Numbered from the stretch's first letter, positions 17,463 to 25,960 are shown. The stretch is DNA of 46,791 nucleotides from Alphaproteobacteria bacterium (GCA_021776075.1 JAJFGQ010000042.1:1-46791), one strand, 5' to 3'. Notes: generated by a model not told the origin, from the sequence alone. Numbers and translations: made by a program.

Positions 17463-17839
17463 GATACAAAACCCCGCACAAGAAGCATCCCGGCAAATAG
17501 CCCGCCAATAGCAAGAACAACAGAACCACCTATATAAAGAGCTGCCGGAATATAAGCATGGCGCTCTATCAACGTGACAGCATCCAGAGAAAAGGTTGAA
17601 AAGGTAGTAAACGACCCCAACAACCCGACGGCCAGAAAAGCACGCATTTCCTGTGGTGGTGACCAGAAATGAGCCAACACGGAAATCAAAATGCCCATCG
17701 CAAAAGACCCCAGTATATTAATCATAAAAATACCCCATGGAAATCCTGTCCCCAGTATATGCGTCATAACATTATTCATACCGTGACGTAAAACCGCCCC
17801 GATTGCCCCCCCTGCCGCTACAACCATGATCATTTGCAT
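17459..17839 (-). CDS. crcB: fluoride exporter CrcB (Fluc channel)
   Basis: A 126-residue four-helix membrane protein. It has the family motifs GGAIGAVLRHG near the N terminus, NILGSFAMG (about 45-53) and the polar track GLLGSFTTFSTFS (about 73-85) that lines the fluoride pores of the dual-topology dimer. Length is normal for a single-gene Fluc. GGGTGGA lies about eight bases before the ATG. The gene sits inside a larger operon and overlaps the pseudouridine synthase by four bases. The 37 bases upstream are too short for a crcB fluoride riboswitch and I see none. Confidence 0.94.
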   Translation of the reverse strand: MQMIMVVAAGGAIGAVLRHGMNNVMTHILGTGFPWGIFMINILGSFAMGILISVLAHFWSPPQEMRAFLAVGLLGSFTTFSTFSLDAVTLIERHAYIPAALYIGGSVVLAIGGLFAGMLLVRGFVS

Positions 17840-17876
17840 GTTCTATCCACCCGATTCTCTCCGTAACCCTTGTTTT

Positions 17877-18752
17877 TTATAAGAAGTCATGTTTTTGAAC
17901 GCCAAGAAAAAACCATTCCTGCCCCGGCTCCGCCCATGATTTCGGCAACAATACATAACCGTCATAGGGTGCTGTTATCGGCTGATTATCACCTGTAAAA
18001 GCCAAAACCTCTCCTTTGGTCATCATATCCATATGCCGCCATGCCTTCACCAGCTCTCCACCATTAGCAGGCTTTACAACCATATCTCGTTCAAGAACAA
18101 ATAGATGCCCAGAGGGCTGCACATGATCTGATGGTATGGCAACAAGACTCAAATGTATAAAACTATTCATGATCGCTTGTTCGGCAATTATCGGCGCATT
18201 AGGATCAAGGTGTTGACCGCATTCCACAAGGACGGCTGTTTTATTTACGCTTTGTGCATAACCCAGCGTCTTCCCATCCACCGATTCAGAATTACCTTTA
18301 TATGTATCTGTTGCGGAGAACATAATCGTCATTGGACCTACGATCTTTGCAAAAGCATCTGTCACTTTATCTTCATTCTTCTGAATAACAAACGGGTTTC
18401 CTTCTGCTGTAAAACTATGAATATCCAGAAAATAATCACATTGGTCCACAAAAGGAATAAGCGCATTGGCCAAGTGTTCTTCATAGGCTTGTGGGTTTCC
18501 ATGTTTTTTAAAAACACGATTCAAATTCATTTCGGTTTGACGCACATTCTGTTTATAGGCTCTGGGGTTGCAAAGAGGAACAAACGTTACGCGCCCCTTT
18601 TTCAGTTCCAGTTCTCCACTTTTTAATTGCCCCATAATTTTCTCAATAGCTTTCGGACCACATGTTTCATTCCCGTGAATGGCTCCGAATACAAGCAAGT
18701 GCGGACCTGTTTCTTTCGCTTGAAAGTCATAATGCTCAATGTTTGTATCCAT
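17877..18752 (-). CDS. succinylglutamate desuccinylase / aspartoacylase family zinc hydrolase
   Basis: A 291-residue member of the AstE/AspA family of zinc carboxypeptidase-like amidohydrolases. The zinc ligands are recognisable: H26 and E29 in GAIHGNETCG and the later histidine in DYFLDIHS; the substrate-binding CNPRAY and NLNRVF segments are also present. Start at ATG 18752 is preferred over an upstream ATG because it overlaps the rarA stop (TAATG) and GAGG lies nearby. Such enzymes deacylate N-acyl amino acids or related amides; the exact substrate is unknown. No other arginine-succinyltransferase pathway genes are nearby, so a catabolic AstE role is not supported by context. Confidence 0.86.
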   Translation of the reverse strand: MDTNIEHYDFQAKETGPHLLVFGAIHGNETCGPKAIEKIMGQLKSGELELKKGRVTFVPLCNPRAYKQNVRQTEMNLNRVFKKHGNPQAYEEHLANALIPFVDQCDYFLDIHSFTAEGNPFVIQKNEDKVTDAFAKIVGPMTIMFSATDTYKGNSESVDGKTLGYAQSVNKTAVLVECGQHLDPNAPIIAEQAIMNSFIHLSLVAIPSDHVQPSGHLFVLERDMVVKPANGGELVKAWRHMDMMTKGEVLAFTGDNQPITAPYDGYVLLPKSWAEPGQEWFFLGVQKHDFL

Positions 18753-20053
18753 TATCCCCTCTTCTCTTTTCTTAGCTTTTCCCAATAAGCCAGACGTTTA
18801 CCGATATCCCGTTCAAAACCCCGCTCTACCGGTTTATAAAATGTTTTTCGTTCCATTTCATCCGGGAAATAATCCTGCCCGGAAAAGCCCTCTGCCGTAT
18901 CGTGATCATAGGCATAACCGGCCCCGTAACCCTGCTCTTTCATCATATCCGTCGGCGCGTTCAGAATATGCTTGGGCGGCATCAGGGAGCCCGTTTCTTT
19001 TGCCGTTTTAACGGCTGATTTATACGCCGCGTACGCCGCGTTGGATTTCGGCGCGGTTGCCAGATATAAAAGCGCCTGCGCCAATGCCAGCTCTCCTTCC
19101 GGGCTGCCCAGCCTTTCATAAGTTTCCCACGCCGTCATACAAACGGGCAGGGCCCGAGGATCGGCCAGACCGATATCCTCCACCGCCATGCGCGTTAAAC
19201 GGCGCGCAATATAGCACGGGTCTTCCCCGCCATCAAGCATCCGCGTCAACCAGTACAAAGCCGCATCGGCATCCGATCCGCGCACAGATTTATGAAGGGC
19301 AGAAATTAAATTGTAATGGCCATCATCACTTTTGTCATACAAAGGGGCGCGGCGGTTTACAAGCTTTGTTAAAGCGGCCGTATCCAATGTTTCTGCCTGA
19401 ACCAAAACCTGCTCCGCCATTGTCAAAGCATAGCGCCCATCCCCGTCTGCCATCGCTTTCAGTGAAGAACGGGCCTCAGCCGTCAACGGCAGATCGCTCC
19501 CGGCTTCCTCCTCCGCCCGTTTCAACAGCACCTCAAGCGCCGTATCGTCCAGACGTTGCAGTACAAAAACCTGACAACGAGACAGCAAAGCGGCATTCAG
19601 TTCAAAAGACGGGTTTTCCGTCGTCGCACCGATCAGGGTTATTGTGCCGTCTTCCACCACAGGTAAAAAAGCGTCCTGCTGCGATTTGTTAAAGCGGTGA
19701 ATTTCATCAACAAATAACAACGTACCGTGACCATTTTTCTTCCTGATACGGGCGGTATCAAAGACTTTCCTTAAATCGCCGACACCGGAAAAAATGGCCG
19801 ATAGCGGCTCAAACTGAAGATCCGTATGGTCGGCCAAAATGCGCGCCAGCGTCGTTTTTCCGCATCCCGGCGGACCCCATAAAATCATAGAGGACAAGTG
19901 GCCGTTCTCAGCCATCGTCCTGATCGTTCCTGCCGCACCGACCAGATGATCCTGCCCCGCTATATCATCCAAAACGCGTGGCCGCAGACGATCCGCCAAA
20001 GGCCGCGTTCTATCGTCATTCTGTTGTTCTTCTACTGCAAATAAATCAGCCAT
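18752..20053 (-). CDS. rarA: replication-associated recombination protein A (AAA+ ATPase)
   Basis: A 433-residue cytosolic AAA+ ATPase of the RarA/MgsA/WRNIP1 family, which acts at stalled replication forks and on single-stranded DNA ends. It has the N-terminal [21 protein letters not shown], Walker A GPPGCGKT (60-67), Walker [17 protein letters not shown], sensor 1 [10 protein letters not shown] and a C-terminal tetramerisation region. Length is normal. It heads a seven-gene minus-strand run that continues through crcB, rlu and ATP12; rarA-crcB-rlu order is familiar in alphaproteobacteria. No Shine-Dalgarno sequence is evident before the ATG. Confidence 0.95.
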   Translation of the reverse strand: MADLFAVEEQQNDDRTRPLADRLRPRVLDDIAGQDHLVGAAGTIRTMAENGHLSSMILWGPPGCGKTTLARILADHTDLQFEPLSAIFSGVGDLRKVFDTARIRKKNGHGTLLFVDEIHRFNKSQQDAFLPVVEDGTITLIGATTENPSFELNAALLSRCQVFVLQRLDDTALEVLLKRAEEEAGSDLPLTAEARSSLKAMADGDGRYALTMAEQVLVQAETLDTAALTKLVNRRAPLYDKSDDGHYNLISALHKSVRGSDADAALYWLTRMLDGGEDPCYIARRLTRMAVEDIGLADPRALPVCMTAWETYERLGSPEGELALAQALLYLATAPKSNAAYAAYKSAVKTAKETGSLMPPKHILNAPTDMMKEQGYGAGYAYDHDTAEGFSGQDYFPDEMERKTFYKPVERGFERDIGKRLAYWEKLRKEKRG

Positions 20054-20156
20054 AGGGCATGTGTAACGAAATGATGCTGACTATACAAGGAACGCGAATG
20101 TTCAGGGCTACATTTCAAAAGCTATAATCCTGAAACGTCTTTGGACTCACCTTTGT

Positions 20157-20185
20157 TTGACATATTTAATTTAACTAACTATGAT
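20157..20185 (+). promoter_or_regulatory. sigma70-type promoter
   Basis: TTGACA (20157-20162), a 17-base spacer and TATGAT (20180-20185) form a near-consensus promoter. Transcription would begin near 20192, about 30 bases before the ATG at 20222. It supports that gene as real and argues for the internal start rather than the longer frame beginning at 20141. Confidence 0.75.
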
Positions 20186-20221
20186 CGATCCATATTTTTT
20201 AAAAAACGGGAACGGAATATC

Positions 20222-20554
20222 ATGTCAGAAATAGAGAAGAATATTAATGACGATACCAGACAGGGTGCGTCCGCAAGTTTGGTTTACGCTCTTGCCGCAG
20301 CTAAAAAACGCATTCTTCATTTGTTAGATGAAGGCCACGAAATAATATTGGAAAAAGAAACAGAACAGGCTACGCGCATAAAAAGCCCTTTACCCTACCG
20401 TTACAAAGCCACCAGCCAAGTGGCGGAGATATTCCTTCATACCGCAGATCCGCACCTTACAGGTCTAGCTGAAACTTTGATTGTTGATCAGGTGCTGAAC
20501 CAGCTTACAGATGAAGGATACGCAAGACGAAATCACGATTATCTGCGTCCGTGA
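20222..20554 (+). CDS. small unknown protein with a possibly acquired C terminus
   Basis: A 110-residue cytosolic protein starting at ATG 20222, downstream of a near-consensus promoter. The N-terminal 20 residues are polar; residues about 24-50 form an amphipathic helix (SLVYALAAAKKRILHLLDEG) and a second helical region spans about 65-100. No known domain is recognised. The last 16 codons overlap, in antisense, a truncated phosphotransferase frame (20505-20702). Those end residues therefore probably come from non-homologous DNA brought in by a deletion or insertion, and the original stop may have been lost. Confidence 0.6.
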   Translation: MSEIEKNINDDTRQGASASLVYALAAAKKRILHLLDEGHEIILEKETEQATRIKSPLPYRYKATSQVAEIFLHTADPHLTGLAETLIVDQVLNQLTDEGYARRNHDYLRP

Positions 20555-20702
20555 TCTTGAAATTGGTATTGCTGTACCCGCCGGTCAGCCGCTCAAATTG
20601 CGCCCGATCACTCAAACCAAAATCTTTTAGCACCACACGCAGGGCTTCCTCTGTAGGCTGGTAATCTGCTTCCCCGACATCAAATTTCTTTTCAAAATCC
20701 AT
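20505..20702 (-). pseudogene. truncated aminoglycoside/homoserine-kinase-like phosphotransferase
   Basis: This minus-strand frame encodes only 65 residues, but they match the N-terminal lobe start of APH-family kinases (ThrB-like and choline-kinase-like): a helical QPTEEALRVVLKDFGLS, then LTGGYSNTNFKIT, the glycine-rich nucleotide loop, and RDFVLRI, whose strand would normally be followed by the catalytic lysine region and some 250 more residues. It stops right after RILHL. No continuation is visible in any frame downstream. The catalytic loop is missing, so it cannot be an active kinase. Best read as the remnant left by a deletion joined to the neighbouring gene. Confidence 0.65.
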
Positions 20703-20821
20703 GGCATTCTTTATATCACGCTTTGAATCTTTCTATGAGTAAGGCTGAGAGTAATTTTTATTGACATAACCTAAACAATAAACTACTGTCCCGTGGAAAT
20801 CTATGAAAAGGAGTGGCTAAA

Positions 20822-21052
20822 ATGGAAACAGAAAAAGAAATGGGCATTGTTGAGATTTTTGGATTGAATGCTTCTGGATTGAACACCGTCATGAGCTTTA
20901 TTGATGAAGAACTAGAAAAAGGAAGCCGCTGTGGTGTTACCTATCCTATGACAGACTGTGCAGATGGTGTGGTTAGTGTTGGATTAAAAAGTTTATCCAA
21001 ACAAGATCTTTGTAAGCTATCCGGCAGAGGTTTTAGATTTCGTATGGGATGA
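20822..21052 (+). CDS. small unknown protein
   Basis: A 76-residue protein with a strong ribosome-binding site, AAGGAG at 20808-20813, eight bases before the ATG; the GTG at 20813 is therefore not the likely start. A perfect TTGACA (20761-20766) lies upstream, although the -10 partner (TACTGT) is poor. The sequence suggests a small alpha/beta fold (EKEMGIVEIFGLNASGLNTV, then a Cys-containing strand and LSKQDLCKLSGRGF). There are three cysteines. No family recognised. It stands alone between the kinase remnant and the GNAT gene. Confidence 0.6.
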   Translation: METEKEMGIVEIFGLNASGLNTVMSFIDEELEKGSRCGVTYPMTDCADGVVSVGLKSLSKQDLCKLSGRGFRFRMG

Positions 21053-21145
21053 TATGCCTGTTCCGGATCGCATAGCCGCTCTATACCAACCTCAAATGAA
21101 CCCTTAATAACATTCGCCTGATTGCGTCTTTCTTTTTTTTACTAT

Positions 21146-21164
21146 TCGTGTCATAACGACACGA
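21146..21164. promoter_or_regulatory. inverted repeat upstream of the GNAT gene
   Basis: TCGTGTC (21146-21152) and GACACGA (21158-21164) form a perfect 7-base inverted repeat around ATAAC. It lies 45 bases before the GNAT start, next to a T-rich tract, and no T-run follows on either strand, so it looks more like a protein-binding site or 5'-UTR hairpin than a terminator. Confidence 0.4.
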
Positions 21165-21209
21165 GAGTAGAACAAAAGGGGAATATTGACCCATAGAAAG
21201 ATTTTTAAT

Positions 21210-21710
21210 ATGAGCGACAATATGGTTATTCGCGATGAGCGCGATGAAGATGCCAATAACATACGGCATGTTATTAAGGCGGCTTTTGATTGCGAAGATG
21301 AAGCTGATTTGGTTGAAGCTTTGAGGCTAGATGGAAGCTCCAAAATTTCATTAGTCATGGAGGATGAAGGCCAGATTATCGGCCATGTCATGCTTTCCAA
21401 AATGAAAGAGCCTACGCATAGTTTAGGACTTGGGCCTATTTCTGTTGAACCGGGTTTTCAGGGTAAAGGAATCGGGTCGCGCTTGATTCGTGAGAGCATA
21501 AATCGGTCAAAAAAGGACGGGTGGAAAGCAATCATTGTATTAGGCGAGACTGACTATTATGCCCGATTTGGATTTCAAGCTAATTTAATAAAGGACTTTA
21601 GTTCTCCTTATGCCGGACCAAACCTTATGGCTTTGGAATTGCAAAAAGACATTTTAAAAGAGCGGGATAGCAACATTATTTCTTATGCCCCCGCCTTTGA
21701 TGCCCTCTAA
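21210..21710 (+). CDS. GNAT family N-acetyltransferase (YhbS-like)
   Basis: A 166-residue acetyltransferase that would move the acetyl group of acetyl-CoA to an amine or other acceptor. The GNAT fold is seen in order: N-terminal strand MVIRDERDEDANNI, central strand SLVMEDEGQIIGHVML, the acetyl-CoA loop in VEPGFQGKGIGSRLI (Q/R-x-x-G-x-G/A motif) and a C-terminal strand with YYARFGFQ, which resembles YhbS. The start is uncertain: TTG 21186 has AAGGGG four bases upstream, ATG 21210 has little, and ATG 21222 fits the family N terminus. Substrate unknown. It ends 19 bases before comM. Confidence 0.82.
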   Translation: MSDNMVIRDERDEDANNIRHVIKAAFDCEDEADLVEALRLDGSSKISLVMEDEGQIIGHVMLSKMKEPTHSLGLGPISVEPGFQGKGIGSRLIRESINRSKKDGWKAIIVLGETDYYARFGFQANLIKDFSSPYAGPNLMALELQKDILKERDSNIISYAPAFDAL

Positions 21711-21729
21711 GTTGTAAGGAAAGAGCAAT

Positions 21730-23277
21730 ATGGTCGCGCGCATTAACACCGTTGCCTTTCAAGGCATAGACGTACAGCCCGTAGACGTACAGGTGCAAAT
21801 ATCCTCTGGTATGCCCGCGTTTACAATTGTCGGCCTGCCAGACAAGGCGGTGGCGGAAAGTAAAGAACGCGTACGGGCGGCGCTGCATGCGTTGGGGATT
21901 TCCCTTCCTCCAAAAAGACTGACAGTTAATCTGGCCCCCGCTGATGTGGCCAAAGAAGGCAGCCATTACGATCTGCCGATTGCCCTGGGGTTACTGGCGG
22001 CAATGGATGTACTTCCCGCTGGAGAGCTGGAAAATTACGTCGTACTGGGTGAATTATCACTGGATGCCGGGATACGCTCTGTAGCCGGTGTTTTACCTGC
22101 CGCCATGTATGCGGGGGAGAATGACAACAGCCTGATTTGTCCTGAAATTTGCGGCGGAGAGGCGGCATGGGCCGGAAATGTTGATATTCTGGCACCGCGG
22201 GATTTACTGCAACTCATCAACCATATCAAGGGGACACAGGTTTTGCGCGCGCCCGAAGCCTGCTTACCGGCAGAACAATCGCTACACGGCATTCCCGATC
22301 TTGCCTCTGTCAGAGGACAGGAAACAGCCAAACGGGCGCTGGAAATTGCGGCTGCCGGAGGCCACAACATGCTGATGAGCGGACCGCCGGGGTCCGGGAA
22401 ATCGATGCTGGCTTCCTGCCTGCCCGGTATATTACCGCCCCTTGATCCGAAAGAAGCGCTGGAAGTCTCCATGATTCACTCCCTTGCCGGAACCTTGCCG
22501 GAAGGCGGTTTACTGAGGACACGCCCTTTTCGTGATCCACATCACAGCGCCTCATTACCGGCCTTGATCGGCGGTGGGCAAAAAGCAAAGCCGGGGGAAA
22601 TATCACTCGCCCATAACGGTATTTTATTTCTGGATGAGCTACCCGAATTTAACAGGGCAACACTGGAATCACTGCGCCAGCCTCTGGAAACAGGGGAAAC
22701 GCTCATTGCACGAGTTAATCACCATGCGACCTATCCGGCGCGCTTCCAACTTATTGCCGCCATGAATCCGTGCCGTTGCGGCAATTTGGGCGATTCCGAT
22801 CTGGAATGCACCCGCGCACCGCGATGCGCCATGGATTATCAGGCTAAAATATCAGGCCCCTTGCTGGACCGGATTGATATTCAGGTCGATTTGCCCCCGG
22901 TTTCGATTGCTGATCTTGATGCGCCGCAACAAAATACAGAAACGTCAGAGATTGTTGCCCAGCGTGTGGCAAAAGCCCGTGAAATCCAAAAAAACCGCTA
23001 TGCCGCGCTACAAAAAGAACAAGGCATGTCCTCCGATATCAAAGTAGGAATCAACGCCCACCTTCCTGTTCCTTTGTTAGAAAAAGCGGTTATATTACAA
23101 GATGATACGCGCGTTATGTTGAATCAAGCGGCTGAAAAACTTAAGCTCTCTGCGCGCGCTTACCACCGCTTGTTACGCGTAGCCCGGACAATTGCCGACC
23201 TTGATAGCACATCGGACACGGTCGCCAAAGAGCATGTGGCAGAAGCCCTGAGCTACAGACGCCATAGAATGACATAA
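21730..23277 (+). CDS. ComM/YifB-type Mg-chelatase-like AAA+ ATPase
   Basis: A 515-residue protein of the YifB/ComM family. The N-terminal ChlI-like domain (about 1-170, with QVQISSGMPAFTIVGLPDKAVAESKERV) is followed by an AAA+ module: Walker A GPPGSGKS (218-225), Walker B GILFLDELPEF and the Mg-chelatase C-terminal domain with a Cys cluster (NPCRCGN). In naturally competent bacteria ComM is a helicase that promotes branch migration during uptake of homologous DNA; in others its role is less clear. No competence genes are visible nearby. Length is normal. Confidence 0.94.
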   Translation: MVARINTVAFQGIDVQPVDVQVQISSGMPAFTIVGLPDKAVAESKERVRAALHALGISLPPKRLTVNLAPADVAKEGSHYDLPIALGLLAAMDVLPAGELENYVVLGELSLDAGIRSVAGVLPAAMYAGENDNSLICPEICGGEAAWAGNVDILAPRDLLQLINHIKGTQVLRAPEACLPAEQSLHGIPDLASVRGQETAKRALEIAAAGGHNMLMSGPPGSGKSMLASCLPGILPPLDPKEALEVSMIHSLAGTLPEGGLLRTRPFRDPHHSASLPALIGGGQKAKPGEISLAHNGILFLDELPEFNRATLESLRQPLETGETLIARVNHHATYPARFQLIAAMNPCRCGNLGDSDLECTRAPRCAMDYQAKISGPLLDRIDIQVDLPPVSIADLDAPQQNTETSEIVAQRVAKAREIQKNRYAALQKEQGMSSDIKVGINAHLPVPLLEKAVILQDDTRVMLNQAAEKLKLSARAYHRLLRVARTIADLDSTSDTVAKEHVAEALSYRRHRMT

Positions 23278-23281
23278 TATC

Positions 23282-23311
23282 TTGCATTTTCAGCTACAAA
23301 CAGTGTAGAAT
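23282..23311 (+). promoter_or_regulatory. candidate promoter of the 23401 gene
   Basis: TTGCAT (23282-23287), an 18-base spacer and TAGAAT (23306-23311, five of six consensus bases). It lies in the 123-base gap after comM and would give a 5' leader of roughly 80 bases. The same CTTGCAT -35 element recurs before two other genes in this window. Confidence 0.45.
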
Positions 23312-23400
23312 ATTAATATAAGACCTAGCGTTAGGAAATTTTAACAGTTTATCTGCTAGATTTCTTATATCTATGCCAGAAAAACAAGGTGTTTTGATTA

Positions 23401-24333
23401 ATGTCAAAAGTACGATTATCAAGAAACTTTAATAATGGAGGCCTTACGGGCCACATGATGGATGCTTTTGTCGGGAACAAAACAACCATGTTGAATACGG
23501 CACCCGCGATCAAAACCGCAGCACCTGTCAGTAAAAAAGAGACCGCCGGACCAAAACAACAGGGCTGGAAACCGACCCAGAAACTCAATAACGCTCAGGT
23601 TGCCAAGGGACCACAGGAAAACAACAAAGAAGGCCGCGCAAAAATTGCCGATGCAAAAACACAGATGAATAAATTGCAAGCACAAGGACCGCAAGAAGGT
23701 AGCTCGGCGGCAAAGGGACCAGCGGATGGGCAACGCGGTGCTGTCGGCGTCATGGCGGGTAATGCGGCCGTGGATACGGCTGTCACAGCCGGTCTGTCTA
23801 CAGTGTCTCCTGAAGCAGCAGCGGCCTATGCGGTGGTTGCTATTGCACAGGACCTTACTCAGGTCGCAAAAGTCATGGGACAGGGCAGCCAAGTCACACA
23901 TAACCAAGCCTCATCAGAATTTAACAGCTATCAGAAAAACGCTAAGGGCGAACAGGTTCAGGCGAAAACAGAGGGATATGGCGTCTCTGCGAATGCGCCC
24001 TCTCAAATGCAAACAGAATTAAACAAAATGTCACAGGGTCCCGGCTTTGGAAAAACGCCTGTTGATGAGGCCCCGCTTGATGCCAACGCTGCTGACTACG
24101 CCAGCAATACATTACCCTATATCAGCGGCATCAAAGTAAAGTCGCCGGAAATGAATGATGCCGTATCTCAGCTCAATGATGGACGCACGGCCATCGCCAT
24201 GAACATGAAACGTGTTGATGACGGCGTAAATACTTCGGTCACAGAAGCTATGAATCTTCGGGATATTAACGAAGGCCAGGTCAACAGTATTCAGAACTTT
24301 AATAATGCCAATCTTTCCGGTATGGCCGTTTAA
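23401..24333 (+). CDS. cysteine-free, Gln/Asn/Ala-rich protein, unknown
   Basis: A 310-residue protein with AAGGTG eight bases before its ATG and its own candidate promoter. I do not recognise it. It has no cysteine, no Sec signal peptide, and long low-complexity stretches: a Lys/Gln/Pro-rich N-terminal third (about 30-110, with repeated KGPQE/QGPQE segments), an Ala-rich hydrophobic helix (about 113-160), and a Gln/Asn-rich C-terminal half. Both ends carry a similar motif: NFNNGGLTGHM at residues 9-19 and NFNNANLSGMA near 299-309, each encoded with the identical 13-mer AACTTTAATAATG. Composition recalls exported or surface-associated structural proteins or effectors, but that is inference only. 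Confidence 0.72.
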   Translation: MSKVRLSRNFNNGGLTGHMMDAFVGNKTTMLNTAPAIKTAAPVSKKETAGPKQQGWKPTQKLNNAQVAKGPQENNKEGRAKIADAKTQMNKLQAQGPQEGSSAAKGPADGQRGAVGVMAGNAAVDTAVTAGLSTVSPEAAAAYAVVAIAQDLTQVAKVMGQGSQVTHNQASSEFNSYQKNAKGEQVQAKTEGYGVSANAPSQMQTELNKMSQGPGFGKTPVDEAPLDANAADYASNTLPYISGIKVKSPEMNDAVSQLNDGRTAIAMNMKRVDDGVNTSVTEAMNLRDINEGQVNSIQNFNNANLSGMAV

Positions 24334-24349
24334 AGCTAAAATCTAATCC

Positions 24350-24970
24350 TTAAGAAAAATCTGAAAAAGCCTGTTTTATCCGACCTATTGTCGTGAGCCA
24401 GCACATGCTGCTAAATATAACGGCAATCGTTGTAAAATAAGCGGGCAACAGGCACATTAATATGAAAGCCATAATAGTTTCCGACCCCTCCGTTAACCCG
24501 CCCAAATAGTAAAAAGACTTTTTCTTATTTTGCGCGGGGGCGCTCTTTCGTTTTGCTGCGATGATCGCATAAGCCAGAAAAGAACTGGATGTTCCCATGA
24601 AACTAAAAATAAGAAGAGCCCCGACCAAAGCATTTTCAGGACGGCCAACAACAAAAAAGAATATGAAACCCGCATAGAAAATAAAATCGGTTACAATATC
24701 CAAAAAAGCACCCAAATCCGTCGCACCTCCTTTTTGACTACGTGCCACAGCGCCATCCAGACCATCCATAATACGGTTAAGACATAAAAAGAACAGGGCA
24801 TAGCCATATGAGGGAAATATAAGCGCTATAAAAGCGCAAACACCGAAAAAAAACCCCGTTAACGTGATGGTGTTGGCATGAAGTCCCTTTTCGGCTATAA
24901 ACCGGCCGGTTTTTTCCAGAAAAGGATCTATTTGACGGCGCATATATAAATCAAGCATAGGGCTACTCAT
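24350..24970 (-). CDS. CDP-alcohol phosphatidyltransferase family protein
   Basis: A 206-residue inner-membrane enzyme that displaces CMP from a CDP-alcohol during phospholipid or related lipid synthesis. The full catalytic motif is present: D69-x2-D72-G73-x2-A76-R77-x9-G87-x3-D91-x3-D95, whose aspartates bind metal and the CDP diphosphate. About six hydrophobic segments follow the family topology (the first near 36-52). Length is normal for the smaller family members. It converges on the 23401 gene with a 16-base gap. PgsA-, PssA- or inositol-phosphate-type specificity cannot be decided from sequence. Confidence 0.88.
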   Translation of the reverse strand: MSSPMLDLYMRRQIDPFLEKTGRFIAEKGLHANTITLTGFFFGVCAFIALIFPSYGYALFFLCLNRIMDGLDGAVARSQKGGATDLGAFLDIVTDFIFYAGFIFFFVVGRPENALVGALLIFSFMGTSSSFLAYAIIAAKRKSAPAQNKKKSFYYLGGLTEGSETIMAFILMCLLPAYFTTIAVIFSSMCWLTTIGRIKQAFSDFS

Positions 24971-25054
24971 TATAAGATTGTGACTGTTCGTTGCTTCTTA
25001 AATGGGTTACAGTAATTCATAGAGCCCGTACAGGGTGAAATAGGCTAATATTCC

Positions 25055-25960
25055 ATGCGCTTTTCTTTTTTTCTTTTTTTAATATTCATTCCGGCACTGC
25101 TTATCATAGCTAGTGGCAAGGCAGCTTTATCACAAAAATCTGCTGATTATTGCGATAAAGTGGAAAGCACGGCTGATGCTATGGCCTGCATTAACCGTAA
25201 TAAGCAAGATATACAAAAGCGTTTGAATGAAATATATGCGGCTCTCCTTGAGGAACAGGGGGAAACCAACAAATCTCTTCTGGGGACGGCACAAACATTA
25301 TGGGTGGCTTACCGAGATGCGCAATGTTCGTGGGAAACAGGAAATGTTAAAACGCCCGCTCTGGAAAGAGTTTCTGAATTATCCTGCCTGACCGCTCTGA
25401 CAAAAATCCGGACGGATCTTCTGGCTTCGATTTTAAACCGCGAGAAAGAAGAAACACCCCGTGAGTTTGGAACAAACCCGCGCTGGATGAATGTCTTGGC
25501 CCATGATTACCCGGATGTTTTCTGGCGTTATGGTCACTGGATCAGAACCGATATGGATTGTGACGGCAATGAAGAACAGGTTATGTCCGGTATTTCTTTT
25601 TCTGATAAGGGAGAAGATAATGTGGATGGCGTTCAGAATATTAATGTTGTTCTGGCTATTTCTAACAATCCGGAAACAGGAAAACCAAAGGCCAATATCT
25701 TTCGTATTCCTGTAACAAAGAAAGAAGAAACCGTCCATTTTTGTAAAGAAACCGTTGATTTAATGCTGGTGCCGCACCCCTTGACCAACCACCCCTTAAA
25801 AGAAGACTCCTCCCAAAAAGACGCGGCGGCAACCAAAGAAACACCTCTTGATTCCTGTTCTATGGCTTTACAAGCCGCAGATCAGCTATGTACACCGGTT
25901 CAATTATTCTGGAACGGTACGGCCTATGAATTACTACAAACGGCATCTGTCAGTGATTAA
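25055..25960 (+). CDS. periplasmic protein with LprI-like (DUF1311) domain
   Basis: A 301-residue protein with a signal peptide (hydrophobic residues about 2-20; cleavage probably near 25). Residues about 28-130 match the lysozyme-inhibitor LprI-like domain: C33 and C45 near the start, the helix-rich TLWVAYRDAQC (C91) and C111 in SELSCLTALTKIRTDLL, giving the two expected disulphides. Residues 140-300 are a separate extension with a DMDCDG segment that resembles a calcium- or ligand-binding loop and several further Cys residues. A periplasmic inhibitor or binding role is plausible; the C-terminal part is unknown. It is followed by the diguanylate cyclase on the same strand. Confidence 0.8.
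   Translation: MRFSFFLFLIFIPALLIIASGKAALSQKSADYCDKVESTADAMACINRNKQDIQKRLNEIYAALLEEQGETNKSLLGTAQTLWVAYRDAQCSWETGNVKTPALERVSELSCLTALTKIRTDLLASILNREKEETPREFGTNPRWMNVLAHDYPDVFWRYGHWIRTDMDCDGNEEQVMSGISFSDKGEDNVDGVQNINVVLAISNNPETGKPKANIFRIPVTKKEETVHFCKETVDLMLVPHPLTNHPLKEDSSQKDAAATKETPLDSCSMALQAADQLCTPVQLFWNGTAYELLQTASVSD

Noticed and set aside
17840-17876. Possible fluoride riboswitch ahead of crcB
   Set aside because: The gap is only 37 bases and lacks the conserved fold; crcB sits within an operon.
6979-23297. TTTCAGCTAC occurring before both the pentapeptide gene and the 23401 gene
   Set aside because: The spacing to the -10 boxes differs (24 and 18 bases), and a 10-mer repeat among a few kilobases of intergenic DNA is expected by chance.
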